From: Flavobacteriales bacterium UBA6693
GTDB lineage: Bacteria > Bacteroidota > Bacteroidia > Flavobacteriales > Weeksellaceae
Reading direction: 5' to 3'
Length of the DNA stretch: 64,000 nt
Assembly (NCBI GenBank): GCA_002454815.1
Contig: DKJL01000017.1
Location: forward strand, 28,902-92,901
Positions within the stretch are counted from its first letter, which is position 1; every line of letters starts with the position of its first letter. The notes beneath the pieces were generated by a model. It had not been told where the DNA came from and ran no database searches. It worked only from the letters and a program-made list of their open reading frames with translations. Position numbers and translations under genes: made by a program. Positions 17,206 through 26,167 of the stretch are shown here, piece after piece.

Positions 17206-18828
17206 ATGGCAAAAGAAATAAAATTTGATATCGAATCAAGAGACGCGCTGAAGCGTGGGGTAGATGCATTGGCCAACGCCGTGAAAGTAACCCTGGGACC
17301 AAAAGGCCGCAACGTGGTGATCGAAAAATCGTTCGGTGCACCGCACGTGACCAAAGACGGTGTTTCCGTGGCGAAAGAAATCGAACTGGAAGACAAAGTA
17401 GAAAACATGGGCGCGCAGATGGTGAAGGAAGTTGCTTCCAAAACCAACGATATCGCTGGCGACGGTACTACAACCGCTACCGTACTTGCACAGGCAATCG
17501 TTCGCGAAGGACTGAAAAACGTAGCAGCCGGCGCTAATCCGATGGATCTGAAGAGAGGTATCGATAAAGCGGTAAAAGCAATCGTAACCAATCTGCAAAG
17601 CCAGTCGCAGGAAGTAGGCGATTCGTCAGAAAAAATCAAGCAAGTGGCTTCCATTTCTGCAAACAACGACGAAACCATTGGTACACTGATCGCAGAAGCG
17701 TTCGGGAAAGTGGGTAAAGAAGGCGTTATCACCGTGGAAGAAGCAAAAGGAACTGATACTACCGTAGATGTGGTAGAAGGAATGCAGTTCGACCGCGGAT
17801 ACCAGTCTCCTTATTTCGTGACCAACCCGGATAAAATGGTGACCGAACTGGAAAATCCATACATCCTGCTGGTTGAGAAAAAGATTTCTTCTATGAAAGA
17901 ATTGCTTACGGTGCTGGAGCCTGTTGCTCAGGCCGGTAAGTCGCTTTTAATCATTTCAGAAGAAGTAGAAGGTGAAGCGTTGGCAACTTTGGTGGTGAAC
18001 AAACTGCGTGGATCACTAAAAATTGCTGCCGTTAAAGCACCTGGTTTTGGAGACCGCAGAAAAGCAATGTTGGAAGATATCGCTATTCTTACCGGTGGCC
18101 AGGTAATTTCGGAAGACCGCGGATTCAGCATGGAAAACGCAACGCTCGAAATGCTGGGTACCGCTGAAAAAGTGGTGATCGACAAAGACAATACAACAAT
18201 TGTAAACGGTGGAGGTGACGAAGCTCAGATCAAAGGTCGGGTCAACCAGATCAAAGCGCAGATGGAAACAACAACCTCTGATTATGACAAAGAAAAACTT
18301 CAGGAACGTCTGGCTAAGCTTGCCGGCGGTGTAGCTGTTCTTTACGTAGGAGCTGCTTCGGAAGTAGAAATGAAAGAGAAGAAAGACCGTGTGGACGATG
18401 CACTTCACGCAACGAGAGCTGCTGTAGAAGAAGGTATTGTAGCCGGTGGAGGTGTAGCTTTGGTGCGCAGCATCGCAGCTTTGGATTTCGAAGGTGAAAA
18501 CATGGACGAAACTACCGGTATCAAAATCGTGAGAAGAGCCATTGAAGAACCTTTAAGACAGATCGTGGCTAACGCCGGTGGCGAAGGCTCTGTGATTGTA
18601 GCTAAAGTTGCAGAAGGTAAGGCAGATTTCGGCTTTAATGCCAAAACCGACGAGTATGTGAATATGTATGAGGCCGGTATTATCGACCCGACTAAAGTAG
18701 TCCGTGTAGCGTTGGAAAATGCCGCTTCGGTTTCAGGAATGTTGCTGACGACAGAATGCGTTATCACAGAAGTAAAGAAAGATGAACCCGCAATGCCAAT
18801 GGGCGGCGGAATGCCGGGAATGATGTAA
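17206..18828 (+). CDS. groL: Chaperonin GroEL
   Basis: The 540-residue chaperonin subunit that folds proteins in an ATP-driven double ring. It starts AKEIKFDIESRDALKRGVD, has the ATP-binding VTLGPKGRNVV and DGTTTATVLAQ segments, and ends in the Gly-Met-rich tail PMGGGMPGMM. It is the second gene of groES-groEL and is closed by a terminator 20 bases after the stop codon. Nothing unusual. Confidence 0.99.
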   Translation: MAKEIKFDIESRDALKRGVDALANAVKVTLGPKGRNVVIEKSFGAPHVTKDGVSVAKEIELEDKVENMGAQMVKEVASKTNDIAGDGTTTATVLAQAIVREGLKNVAAGANPMDLKRGIDKAVKAIVTNLQSQSQEVGDSSEKIKQVASISANNDETIGTLIAEAFGKVGKEGVITVEEAKGTDTTVDVVEGMQFDRGYQSPYFVTNPDKMVTELENPYILLVEKKISSMKELLTVLEPVAQAGKSLLIISEEVEGEALATLVVNKLRGSLKIAAVKAPGFGDRRKAMLEDIAILTGGQVISEDRGFSMENATLEMLGTAEKVVIDKDNTTIVNGGGDEAQIKGRVNQIKAQMETTTSDYDKEKLQERLAKLAGGVAVLYVGAASEVEMKEKKDRVDDALHATRAAVEEGIVAGGGVALVRSIAALDFEGENMDETTGIKIVRRAIEEPLRQIVANAGGEGSVIVAKVAEGKADFGFNAKTDEYVNMYEAGIIDPTKVVRVALENAASVSGMLLTTECVITEVKKDEPAMPMGGGMPGMM

Positions 18829-18849
18829 TCATTATTCCGTTTAAATATG

Positions 18850-18886
18850 AATCTGCCCGACGATATCGTTGGGCAGATTTTTTTTT
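18850..18886 (+). terminator. groEL terminator
   Basis: AATCTGCCC (18850-18858) pairs with GGGCAGATT (18871-18879), with a further ACGAT/ATCGT stem inside, followed by eight T. Confidence 0.92.
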
Positions 18887-18951
18887 CTGCATCGGGAACC
18901 TCTGCGCTGATTTTCAGGAAATTAAAAAAAATACAAATGCTCGTATCGGAA

Positions 18952-18999
18952 TTGTACAAAGTTGTACAACAGCAAAATCAAGGTAAATTACTACTTTTG
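18952..18999 (+). promoter_or_regulatory. Promoter with two tandem TTGTACAA palindromes
   Basis: TACTTTTG (18992-18999) is a perfect -7 box. Upstream are two copies of the 8-base palindrome TTGTACAA (18952-18959 and 18962-18969), spaced exactly 10 bases apart, covering the -33 position. This is the arrangement of an operator bound by two dimers on one face of the helix. It drives the short unit at 19006-19076. Confidence 0.5.
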
Positions 19000-19005
19000 C
19001 TTAGA

Positions 19006-19076
19006 ACACAAATGAAGGGAAGATGATTCCTTGGAAGGCGGATTTAATACCACGGTATTTTAATCCGTCTTTTTTT
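19006..19076 (+). ncRNA. Candidate small RNA (or tiny leader peptide)
   Basis: About 70 bases between a promoter and a strong terminator with no annotated gene. Within it an ATG at 19023, preceded by GAAGGGAAG, opens a 19-codon frame (MIPWKADLIPRYFNPSFFV) that runs through the terminator hairpin to a TAA at 19080. The frame may be fortuitous. No known RNA family was recognised. Confidence 0.4.
19037..19076 (+). terminator. Terminator of the 19.0 kb small transcript
   Basis: GGCGGATTTAATAC (19037-19050) pairs with GTATTTTAATCCGTC (19055-19069) around CACG, followed by seven T. There is no coding gene on this strand after groEL, whose own terminator lies 160 bases earlier. Confidence 0.8.
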
Positions 19077-19147
19077 GTTTAAATTTTGGCCCGCTTTATC
19101 GACTTTACTTTTCTCAAAGATTGTTTTCAATTCAGTTTAAATTTAAG

Positions 19148-19176
19148 TGAAAAAGAATGCCCGCAGACATTCTTTG
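19148..19176. terminator. Probable terminator of the acpP-pyk operon
   Basis: AAAGAATG (19152-19159) pairs with CATTCTTT (19168-19175), with A-run upstream and T-rich sequence downstream, so it can act on the minus strand after the pyk stop codon at 19200. Confidence 0.6.
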
Positions 19177-19199
19177 TTTTAATTTTATTTAAATGTTTT

Positions 19200-20645
19200 T
19201 TAAATAGTCGTCAGTCTCAGCGTATTGGTTTTGCCATCTTCATAAGCCGGGGTGGCGTTGATGTTGATTACAAAATCGCCTTTCTGAACAAAGCCGTTGC
19301 TGTGTGCCAGCGTATTCACCTGAACGATTGTTGCGTCTGTAGATTTGTGCATATCGTAGTAGAACGCGCGCACGCCCCAAAGCAAATTCAGCATGGTAAT
19401 AACCCGTTTATTTGAACTGAACACGATAATATTCGAATTCGGCCGGTGTGCCGAAATCTGGAAGGCGGTATAGCCGGAATAAGTGAGCGTAACAATCGCT
19501 TCCACGTTGGTTGTTTTCGCAATTCTTACTGCAGCTAGACAAATTCTGTTGGTGATAAAACGTTCGTCAATGCAGTCGAAGTTATGCTCTATCGGTGAGT
19601 TTTTGCTGCGGTAGAAATGCGTTTGCTCGATATTCTTTACGATTTTCGCCATATTTTTTACCACATCAACGGGATATTTACCCACTGAGGTTTCACCGGA
19701 AAGCATTACCGCATCAGCGCCGTCGAGAACCGAGTTGGCAACGTCATTTACTTCCGCTCTGGTCGGCGTAAGGCTGTTGATCATCGTCTCCATCATCTGC
19801 GTTGCGATAATCACCGGTTTGGCATAATTTCTCGCAATTTCGACCAGATTTTTCTGTATGGCCGGCACTTCTTCCATCGGTACTTCTACCCCAAGATCGC
19901 CACGGGCTACCATCAGTCCGTCACATTCCATAAGAATTTGCTGGATGTTGCGTACACCTTCAGGCTTTTCAATTTTCGCAATAATTGGCGTTTTCAGACG
20001 GTTGGTCGGATGCTGCTTTATGAGTTCTTTTAAGTCGATAATATCCTGTGCATGCCTCACGAAAGAAAGAGCAATCCAGTCCACCTCCAGGTCCAGCATA
20101 AAGTTGGCGTCGCGGATGTCCTTCTCTGTAAGTGCCGGTAATGAGACATTAGTATTCGGTAAGTTTACGCCTTTTTTAGAACTTAGCGGCCCACCTTGTA
20201 TGGTACGCGCCCGCACTAAATCCGTCTCGTTGGTTTCAATCACTTCCAGCACGAGTTTTCCGTCATCAATAAGGATGCGTTCGCCAACTTTCACATCGCT
20301 GGCAAATTTTTCGTACGTCATGTAAACCTTCCTGGCATCTCCCTCGATTTTTTCATTGGTAAATGTAAGAATGTCTCCGGGGTTAAGGTAAGATCCTTCC
20401 TTTACTATACCCACACGAAGTTTTGGTCCCTGCAGGTCGCCCAGGATGCTGACGGAATAACCAAATTCTGCATTAATATCGCGGATGGTGGCGACGCTCT
20501 TTTTTACAATCTCATAATCGGCGTGCGAAAAATTGATACGGAAAACATCGACACCAGCCTTCACGAGCTCGATCATCGTTTCCCGGTCGGAAGATGCGGG
20601 ACCGAGGGTCGCAATGATCTTGGTCTTTTTTAAATATTTATTCAT
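19200..20645 (-). CDS. pyk: Pyruvate kinase
   Basis: Converts phosphoenolpyruvate and ADP to pyruvate and ATP, the last step of glycolysis. The 481-residue product has the N-terminal KTKIIATLGPASS, the active-site run PIIAKIEKPEGV and DGLMVARGDLGVEVP, and the C-terminal regulatory domain. It is the last gene of acpP-fabF-rnc-IPExxxVDY-pyk and its start overlaps the preceding gene by 8 bases, so translation is probably coupled. Confidence 0.98.
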   Translation of the reverse strand: MNKYLKKTKIIATLGPASSDRETMIELVKAGVDVFRINFSHADYEIVKKSVATIRDINAEFGYSVSILGDLQGPKLRVGIVKEGSYLNPGDILTFTNEKIEGDARKVYMTYEKFASDVKVGERILIDDGKLVLEVIETNETDLVRARTIQGGPLSSKKGVNLPNTNVSLPALTEKDIRDANFMLDLEVDWIALSFVRHAQDIIDLKELIKQHPTNRLKTPIIAKIEKPEGVRNIQQILMECDGLMVARGDLGVEVPMEEVPAIQKNLVEIARNYAKPVIIATQMMETMINSLTPTRAEVNDVANSVLDGADAVMLSGETSVGKYPVDVVKNMAKIVKNIEQTHFYRSKNSPIEHNFDCIDERFITNRICLAAVRIAKTTNVEAIVTLTYSGYTAFQISAHRPNSNIIVFSSNKRVITMLNLLWGVRAFYYDMHKSTDATIVQVNTLAHSNGFVQKGDFVININATPAYEDGKTNTLRLTTI

Positions 20646-21108
20646 AGTATTGGATTAGTTGGCAAAGCTCCTCTTCGGGGCAAATATGAAAATCCTGTAT
20701 TTGGAACATAAGATTTTCAGGCAGCAAAATTACTGAAAAATCGGCAAATGGCTCCGAAGTGGAGATTATGTAGTCTACATCAATGGAATTTCGCAGCAGG
20801 TAGGCCGCATCTTCTTCTCCGGTAAATAATTCTGGTGCAGCAGCTTTTTGGGTAATCTGCGAAGCCCGGTTGGAAATAAAACGGATCTGCATCTGTCTTT
20901 CATGATGAAAAGCTTCGAAACGCGGGAAATGAAAATCGGAAAATTTTCCTTCGTAAATTAAATCACTGATTCTGTGAAAACAAAAAGGATTGAGGCTGTT
21001 GAGGTGAAAGAAAAGTTCATAACCAGGAACTTCTTTTGCCAAACGTACGAGCCCAATTTTTATTTCCTCATCATGGTCAATATCAAGAATGATCTTTTGA
21101 GCTTTCAA
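20638..21108 (-). CDS. IPExxxVDY family protein
   Basis: A 156-residue protein of unknown function. Its position between rnc and pyk, and the segment NSIDVDYIISTSEPFADFS near residue 107 with the VDY core, identify it as the flavobacterial family named after the IPExxxVDY motif; here the IPE part is degenerate (NSI). The likely start is a TTG at 21108, since no ATG is available near the N-terminus and KAQKIILDID matches what such proteins look like. It overlaps the end of rnc by 26 bases and the start of pyk by 8, indicating tight coupling. Confidence 0.8.
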   Translation of the reverse strand: MKAQKIILDIDHDEEIKIGLVRLAKEVPGYELFFHLNSLNPFCFHRISDLIYEGKFSDFHFPRFEAFHHERQMQIRFISNRASQITQKAAAPELFTGEEDAAYLLRNSIDVDYIISTSEPFADFSVILLPENLMFQIQDFHICPEEELCQLIQYYE

Positions 21109-21847
21109 GTATCGACTGTTTTTTATTCAGAATGTAGAAGGCGCGCTGCGCAGCTTTTTCTTCCGCTTTTTTCTTGGAGCTTTCTGCGGCATTGGCGATT
21201 TTTTCGTCATCAAGCCAAACGTGTGTCCGGAAAGCGAGGTGCTTATTGGGTTGCATTTCTTCAACTGTTTCGTAGCGGATTACGTGTTTTTTCTTCTGGC
21301 TCCACTCTAACAGTAAACCTTTATAACTGACGATTTTATTTTCCAGTTTATTGATTTCCGAAGGAGTCAGCAAACGTTCTAAAACGATATTTTTGCACAT
21401 TTCATAATCCAGGTCCAGATAAATGGCTCCGATAAGTGCCTCGAAAAGATTACCGGCGAGATTTTCGCTCAGCGTTGTATTGCTCTCATTTTGCAGAAAG
21501 TCAGTAAGTTTCAGTTCTGTGCCAAGTTTATTTAAATTCTTACGGTTGACGATCTTGGATTTCATCTGCGTAAGATAACCTTCATTAGCTTGAGGGTAAG
21601 TGGAAAAAAGATGACAGGAGATTATCGCACCAAGCACAGAATCGCCCAGGAATTCGAGGCGTTCATAGTTGGTGGCATCTTTGTTTTTCGAATGAGTTTT
21701 CAGCGAAAAAGCTTCGCGGTACAAATCGATGTTCTGTACGGAACAGCCGATGATCTTGCTGATCTCGTTGCTAAGAAAATAATCTTTTTCCGAGAGTGCC
21801 TTGCGCCTTTTCGCCAGGAATTTCGAGAAATACTTCTGTAACTCCAC
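21083..21847 (-). CDS. rnc: Ribonuclease III
   Basis: Cleaves double-stranded RNA in rRNA processing and mRNA turnover. The 254-residue product has the catalytic signature YERLEFLGDSVLGA (about residues 61-74) and the second acidic motif NLFEALIGAIYLD, then a C-terminal double-stranded RNA-binding domain (about 180-245). The start is a GTG at 21847, 12 bases after the fabF stop. Slightly longer than enterobacterial RNase III because of an N-terminal extension. Confidence 0.96.
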   Translation of the reverse strand: MELQKYFSKFLAKRRKALSEKDYFLSNEISKIIGCSVQNIDLYREAFSLKTHSKNKDATNYERLEFLGDSVLGAIISCHLFSTYPQANEGYLTQMKSKIVNRKNLNKLGTELKLTDFLQNESNTTLSENLAGNLFEALIGAIYLDLDYEMCKNIVLERLLTPSEINKLENKIVSYKGLLLEWSQKKKHVIRYETVEEMQPNKHLAFRTHVWLDDEKIANAAESSKKKAEEKAAQRAFYILNKKQSILESSKDHS

Positions 21848-21859
21848 GGGAAGAAAGTC

Positions 21860-23104
21860 TTAAATTTTTGTAAAAAGTACACAGGCATTATGCCCGCCGA
21901 AGCCAAATGTATTACTCATCGCAACGTTCACTTCTTTTTTTACTGCATTATTAAACGTAAAATTGAGCCTGCTGTCAATTTTCTCGTCATCAGTAAAGTG
22001 GTTGATAGTGGGAGGTACGATATTATGAATAATGGTATGAATTGCAGCGATCGCTTCTACCACACCGGCAGCACCAAGCAAATGGCCTGTCATGGATTTT
22101 GTAGAATTGATTTGAATATCGAACGCGTGTTCTCCCAGTAAACGAGATATAGCATTACTTTCAGCAATATCGCCAAGAGGTGTAGACGTACCGTGCATAT
22201 TGATATGATCGACCTCGTCCGCTGTAATTCCGGCATCTTCCAGACAGTTTTTCATCACAAGATACGCTCCTAATCCCTCCGGATGCGGTGCCGTCATGTG
22301 ATACGCATCAGCACTCATTCCACCGCCTTTCAGCTCTGCGTAAATTGTGGCGCCGCGTTTTACTGCGTGTTCGTACTCTTCCAGAATGATGGTTCCTGCA
22401 CCTTCACCGAGAACAAAACCATCGCGGTCTTGGTCGAAGGGCCGTGAGGCCGTTTTGGGATCATCGTTACGGGTAGATAAAGCCATCATTGCATTAAATC
22501 CTCCAACACCGCTGGCAGTTACTGCTGCTTCGGAACCTCCGCAAACAATAACATCTGCTTTTCCGAGTTGAATGAGCATTTTTCCGTCAATCAGTGCATT
22601 GGCTGAAGAAGCGCATGCGGATACCGTCGTATAATTAGGGCCATGAAATCCATATTCAATAGAAATTTGACCTCCGGTAATATCAGCAATCATCTTTGGA
22701 ATGAAGAAAGGGTTGAAGCGGGGAATCTCTGTGTTTGCCCAGCCCAAAACTTCCTTTTCAAAAGTTTCTAAGCCACCTATTCCGGAACCCCAGATCACAC
22801 CCACTCTGTTTTTATCGACGCCATCTTCCATGATGCGCGAGTGCGCCACGGCTTCTCTGGCAGCGACCATGCCGAGTTGGGTATTGCGGTCCATTTTTTT
22901 AGCTTCCTTTTTTTCAAAGTGCTCCAATGGATCGAAGTCTTTTACTTCGCACGCGAAGTTTGTTTTGAATCTTGTGGCATCAAAAAGAGTAATAGGAGCG
23001 GCACCGCTCTCACCTTTTACAAGGCTTTCCCAGAAATCTTTGGCATTTTTTCCAACAGGTGTTATAGCGCCGAAACCGGTAACAACTACTCTTTTTAATT
23101 CCAT
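21860..23104 (-). CDS. fabF: 3-oxoacyl-[acyl-carrier-protein] synthase II
   Basis: Extends fatty acyl chains by condensing acyl groups with malonyl-ACP. The 414-residue thiolase-fold product has the nucleophile in VSACASSANALIDG (about residue 164) and the two active-site His in NMHGTSTPLGD and STKSMTGHLLGAAG. It follows acpP by 23 bases, so the carrier and the condensing enzyme are made together. Confidence 0.98.
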   Translation of the reverse strand: MELKRVVVTGFGAITPVGKNAKDFWESLVKGESGAAPITLFDATRFKTNFACEVKDFDPLEHFEKKEAKKMDRNTQLGMVAAREAVAHSRIMEDGVDKNRVGVIWGSGIGGLETFEKEVLGWANTEIPRFNPFFIPKMIADITGGQISIEYGFHGPNYTTVSACASSANALIDGKMLIQLGKADVIVCGGSEAAVTASGVGGFNAMMALSTRNDDPKTASRPFDQDRDGFVLGEGAGTIILEEYEHAVKRGATIYAELKGGGMSADAYHMTAPHPEGLGAYLVMKNCLEDAGITADEVDHINMHGTSTPLGDIAESNAISRLLGEHAFDIQINSTKSMTGHLLGAAGVVEAIAAIHTIIHNIVPPTINHFTDDEKIDSRLNFTFNNAVKKEVNVAMSNTFGFGGHNACVLFTKI

Positions 23105-23127
23105 AAATGTTTTCTTTCTAAAGAATA

Positions 23128-23367
23128 TTATTTGTTCACCACTTCTTCGATGTACGCAATAGCGTGACCTACAGTAGTGATTTTTTCTGCCTGATCATCA
23201 GGAATCTGGATGTTGAATTCCTTTTCGAATTCCATGATCAATTCTACAGTGTCCAGAGAATCAGCTCCTAAGTCGTTAGTGAAGCTAGCTTCTGGAGTTA
23301 CTTCTGTTTCTTCAACGTCGAGTTTATCAGCGATAATCGCTTTTACTCTTGATGCAATGTCTGACAT
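23128..23367 (-). CDS. acpP: Acyl carrier protein
   Basis: A 79-residue acidic carrier of growing fatty acid chains. The phosphopantetheine attachment Ser lies in GADSLDTVELIM (about residue 38). It is the first gene of the acpP-fabF-rnc-IPExxxVDY-pyk operon and has a -7 box about 35 bases upstream. Confidence 0.99.
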   Translation of the reverse strand: MSDIASRVKAIIADKLDVEETEVTPEASFTNDLGADSLDTVELIMEFEKEFNIQIPDDQAEKITTVGHAIAYIEEVVNK

Positions 23368-23401
23368 AGTGGTATATTTTTTAATTAATTGTTAGTTGGT
23401 G

Positions 23402-23409
23402 CAAATATA
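23402..23409 (-). promoter_or_regulatory. -7 box of the acpP operon
   Basis: Reads TATATTTG on the minus strand, a perfect TAnnTTTG, 35 bases before the acpP ATG. Confidence 0.48.
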
Positions 23410-23611
23410 TAAAATTCTTTATCATTTGAACTTTTTTTGGCAACATTTGCGAGTGCCCGAATTTGTAAGCGCCGTAGCACTGCGCATTTCTCACTCTTCG
23501 TTAAGACCAGCGAATATAGCGATTAATAATCAGTACCGACCGAGTTGCACAACGTTCGCTGTGCAATTGTAATGCCGCACCGGTGGCGGGCTGCTAAATT
23601 TTATACCGATA

Positions 23612-23643
23612 TAAAAAAGCCAGTTCAATATTATTGAACTGGC
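23612..23643 (-). terminator. Terminator of the T9SS protein gene
   Basis: GCCAGTTCAATA (23619-23630) pairs perfectly with TATTGAACTGGC (23632-23643). On the minus strand the stem is followed by six T. The stop codon is 24 bases upstream. Confidence 0.88.
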
Positions 23644-23666
23644 GCCGAACATCGCTGCACGGAATC

Positions 23667-24983
23667 TTATTTCTTAATAATTTTAAATGATTCATTTTTA
23701 CCACCTTCCAGAATGGTGCTGATGATATAGGTGCCCGGAACTAATTTGCTCAGGTTAATGCGCCCGTCACCCGGTTTAGCAGAGATCGGCATTTTCTGTC
23801 CCGCTATATTATAAATATGTACACTTTCCAGCTTTGTTTTTGAACTCAGCGTCAAAACATCCCTGACAGGATTTGGGAAAAAAGTTACATTTCGCGATGT
23901 GGCCTCGCTCACTGCTGCGGTTGCACACTCCGCATCCAATGTCCAGTTGCTGTCGTAAAGCAATCCGGGGATTTCCGATGTTACCTGCGCGTACGTCAGG
24001 CCGTTATCGATCGAGTTGTAGGTTGACGCGGATGTGGAACCTGGTTGATATGGATAGGAAATCCAGTAAATACTTTCCGGTGACATGGAAGTAGCCTGTA
24101 AGGAAATCCAATACCGTGTCGATTCGGCCGGATTTACAGGCAATTCGTATTGTTCAAGGTCGAATGTTGCGCTTATGGTGGTGAAAACTACATTAGGATA
24201 CGATAATGTTTGCGTTTTGGTTGGTACAACGCCGGTCCATCTTTTAATTTCGGCGCCTGGTGCTTTGTTGCCATTATCAGCCATAATTACGACATCGAAT
24301 GACACCAAATCTGCACCGGCAGCGGCAGCCAGCGGCACAAGTTCCACCGTCATGGTCTTAAGCGCGAACTGGTTAGCTTCTTTAGGTACAAAAAAATCAT
24401 TTGCTACCGACATGTTCAGATGCTTTGCGATATTGCTGCCGTATTCCGGCATGCCGACATAATTCTGATTGCAGCCATAGGTAGTTTCGGTGACGGCGTC
24501 ACATCCAACCGACCGCGTGTGTATGGTGGCCGCGTCGCCACTGCCACAACCGGAGTTTGTGTGCGAGTAAAAACGTACAGTACGTGTTGTAGTCGGTGTG
24601 AAGGTTGCAGAACCTGTGCCGCCAGCAAGTACTGAAACACCGTCTTCGTCGGCTATCGTAATCTGATAATCGGATTTGGAAACCGTGAAAGTATAGGGTG
24701 TATTTCCTGTCAGTCTCACTTTCGAGTATTGCCCCGCGTACGCTTCCGCTGTAATTTTCTGCATATTTCCCAGGCAAACGGGCATAAATGTCGTGGCGGG
24801 AAATTGGCCATTTGCTGCGATAAGGCAGCCGGCCGGAGCGCGCAAAAGTTGTTCTGTTCCTTCTGTAGAAGTTAATTGAAGTCCTTGGGCGTTGGCATTT
24901 ATAGGTTTGATGGAGTTTTGAACCTGGGCAAAAGTTGCCAATGACCAGAGGGCCATCAGCACAAGAGGTAATTTTGTTTTCAT
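23667..24983 (-). CDS. Secreted protein with type IX secretion C-terminal signal
   Basis: A 438-residue exported protein. The ATG at 24983 gives a signal peptide (MKTKLPLVLMALWSLATFAQ); the upstream extension is rejected. The C-terminus from about residue 370 has FFPNPVRDVLTLSS, VHIYNIAGQ, INLSKLVPGTYI and a Lys-rich end, the type A sorting domain recognised by the Bacteroidota type IX secretion system. The body contains several Cys and a GGTGSATFTPTTTRTVRFYSH segment of beta-sandwich character. No enzymatic motif was seen, so it is probably a surface or released adhesin-like or binding protein. Confidence 0.85.
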   Translation of the reverse strand: MKTKLPLVLMALWSLATFAQVQNSIKPINANAQGLQLTSTEGTEQLLRAPAGCLIAANGQFPATTFMPVCLGNMQKITAEAYAGQYSKVRLTGNTPYTFTVSKSDYQITIADEDGVSVLAGGTGSATFTPTTTRTVRFYSHTNSGCGSGDAATIHTRSVGCDAVTETTYGCNQNYVGMPEYGSNIAKHLNMSVANDFFVPKEANQFALKTMTVELVPLAAAAGADLVSFDVVIMADNGNKAPGAEIKRWTGVVPTKTQTLSYPNVVFTTISATFDLEQYELPVNPAESTRYWISLQATSMSPESIYWISYPYQPGSTSASTYNSIDNGLTYAQVTSEIPGLLYDSNWTLDAECATAAVSEATSRNVTFFPNPVRDVLTLSSKTKLESVHIYNIAGQKMPISAKPGDGRINLSKLVPGTYIISTILEGGKNESFKIIKK

Positions 24984-25022
24984 GATAAATGGGGTTATTA
25001 GTTTTATAAAAGTTTGATTGTT

Positions 25023-25030
25023 CAAAATTA
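25023..25030 (-). promoter_or_regulatory. -7 box of the T9SS protein gene
   Basis: Reads TAATTTTG on the minus strand, matching TAnnTTTG, about 40 bases before the chosen ATG at 24983. No clear -33 element. Confidence 0.38.
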
Positions 25031-25181
25031 ACCAAACGCTAGCCGAAAACACTATCCGTTCATCGTATTAGGGTGATTATACGCTGAATCTGTTGTATTT
25101 AAGAAAGAAAGGGTTAATTAACGATGAGGTGTATAGCTACAAAGTGGGATGCTTTTGGAGCAATAATTATTAAAGTCGAAA

Positions 25182-25210
25182 AACAAAAAAATCGCCGAAG
25201 CGATTTTATT
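25182..25210. terminator. Terminator after hutG
   Basis: AAAATCGC (25188-25195) pairs with GCGATTTT (25200-25207) around a CGAA tetraloop; A-run on the left gives a T-run on the minus strand after the hutG stop codon. Confidence 0.75.
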
Positions 25211-25233
25211 TTAAGGCTATTTTCTGTAATTAA

Positions 25234-26157
25234 TTATGAGGGTGAAGTCATGAAAAATTCGTTCATAAGCGATGCGGCTAATCGGGAGGTGCAGTCTGAG
25301 TTGTCATAAACAGGATTTACCTCCGCAACATCCATCGCAGCCAATTTTGGAGAATTCAAAATATGTTTAAATAAATGCATAAAAGCAGCATCGGGAAAAA
25401 TCCCGTTATAGGCCTGCGCCGAAACGCCTGGTGCCACAGCGAAATTAAAAACATCCATACAAATCGTCAGGTAGAGCACATGGCATTGATCGATAAACTC
25501 GTCGACGTTGGGGTAAAGATTTGGTAGATTTTCAAAAAAGAGTTCTTCAGCCAGGATGTATTTCATTCCATAATGATGAGCAGTATCAAAAAGTTTTAAA
25601 GTGTTGGAATTGCGCTGAATGCCGATATGCATGGAATGAATCGGCGCTAGCTGAGCAATTTGCCAAAACCCCGTTCCGGAACTGGCGCCAACTGCTGGAT
25701 CGATTTCCCTATTGTCAAAATGTGCATCAATATTAATAATACCGATTTTTTTATCAGGAAAAGCTTTTTTTATTCCGCAGTAATGACCAAACATTACTTC
25801 ATGTCCGCCGCCGAAAACGATTGATTTTCCGCCCTTCTGTAAAACGAGTTGAACTTTTTCTGCCAAATCGTTTTGACTTTTTTCCAAGTTTCCATCTTCG
25901 CAAAAAATATTGCCAAAATCCTTTAAAGCAAATGTGGGATTTACAACAGGAAAATTCGCCATATTTTTCCGGAAGAGATCAGGAGCATCTTTCGCGCCGA
26001 CTCTTCCTTTATTGCGTTTGACGCCTTCATCTACGGCAAAACCATGCAGAACGAAATCATTCGTTGATATCATATCATAATTGTCTTCCAGCGAAACCCG
26101 TTGGAAAATTCTGTGATATAAAGGCTCATCACCATCGAAGCGTCCTTCCCAAATCAT
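25234..26157 (-). CDS. hutG: Formimidoylglutamase
   Basis: A manganese ureohydrolase-fold enzyme (307 residues) that hydrolyses N-formimidoyl-glutamate to glutamate and formamide in histidine breakdown. Metal-site motifs are FGGGHEVMFGHY (about 116-127), INIDAHFDNRE (about 141-151) and TICMDVFNFAVAPGVSA (about 232-248); the last is the HutG form of the arginase Asp-x-Asp motif. The other hut genes are not nearby. It follows paaA by 10 bases and is probably co-transcribed, an unusual pairing. Agmatinase is an alternative family assignment but is encoded elsewhere in the window. Confidence 0.82.
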   Translation of the reverse strand: MIWEGRFDGDEPLYHRIFQRVSLEDNYDMISTNDFVLHGFAVDEGVKRNKGRVGAKDAPDLFRKNMANFPVVNPTFALKDFGNIFCEDGNLEKSQNDLAEKVQLVLQKGGKSIVFGGGHEVMFGHYCGIKKAFPDKKIGIINIDAHFDNREIDPAVGASSGTGFWQIAQLAPIHSMHIGIQRNSNTLKLFDTAHHYGMKYILAEELFFENLPNLYPNVDEFIDQCHVLYLTICMDVFNFAVAPGVSAQAYNGIFPDAAFMHLFKHILNSPKLAAMDVAEVNPVYDNSDCTSRLAASLMNEFFMTSPS

Positions 26158-26167
26158 CAGTTCTGTT

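Larger units (their letters stand above)
23368..23666. other. Intergenic region between acpP and the T9SS protein gene
   Basis: About 300 bases without a convincing gene. It holds the acpP -7 box (23402-23409), a hairpin with TTGCACA/TGTGCAA arms (23545-23566), a GC-rich imperfect hairpin (around 23574-23590) and the terminator of the upstream minus-strand gene. The two middle hairpins are unexplained. Confidence 0.5.

Noticed and set aside
23440..23600. A third copy of the family A repeat
   Set aside because: The hairpins there lack the TAGCCC and AGCGGA arms of family A and the GGCGCC arm of family B.
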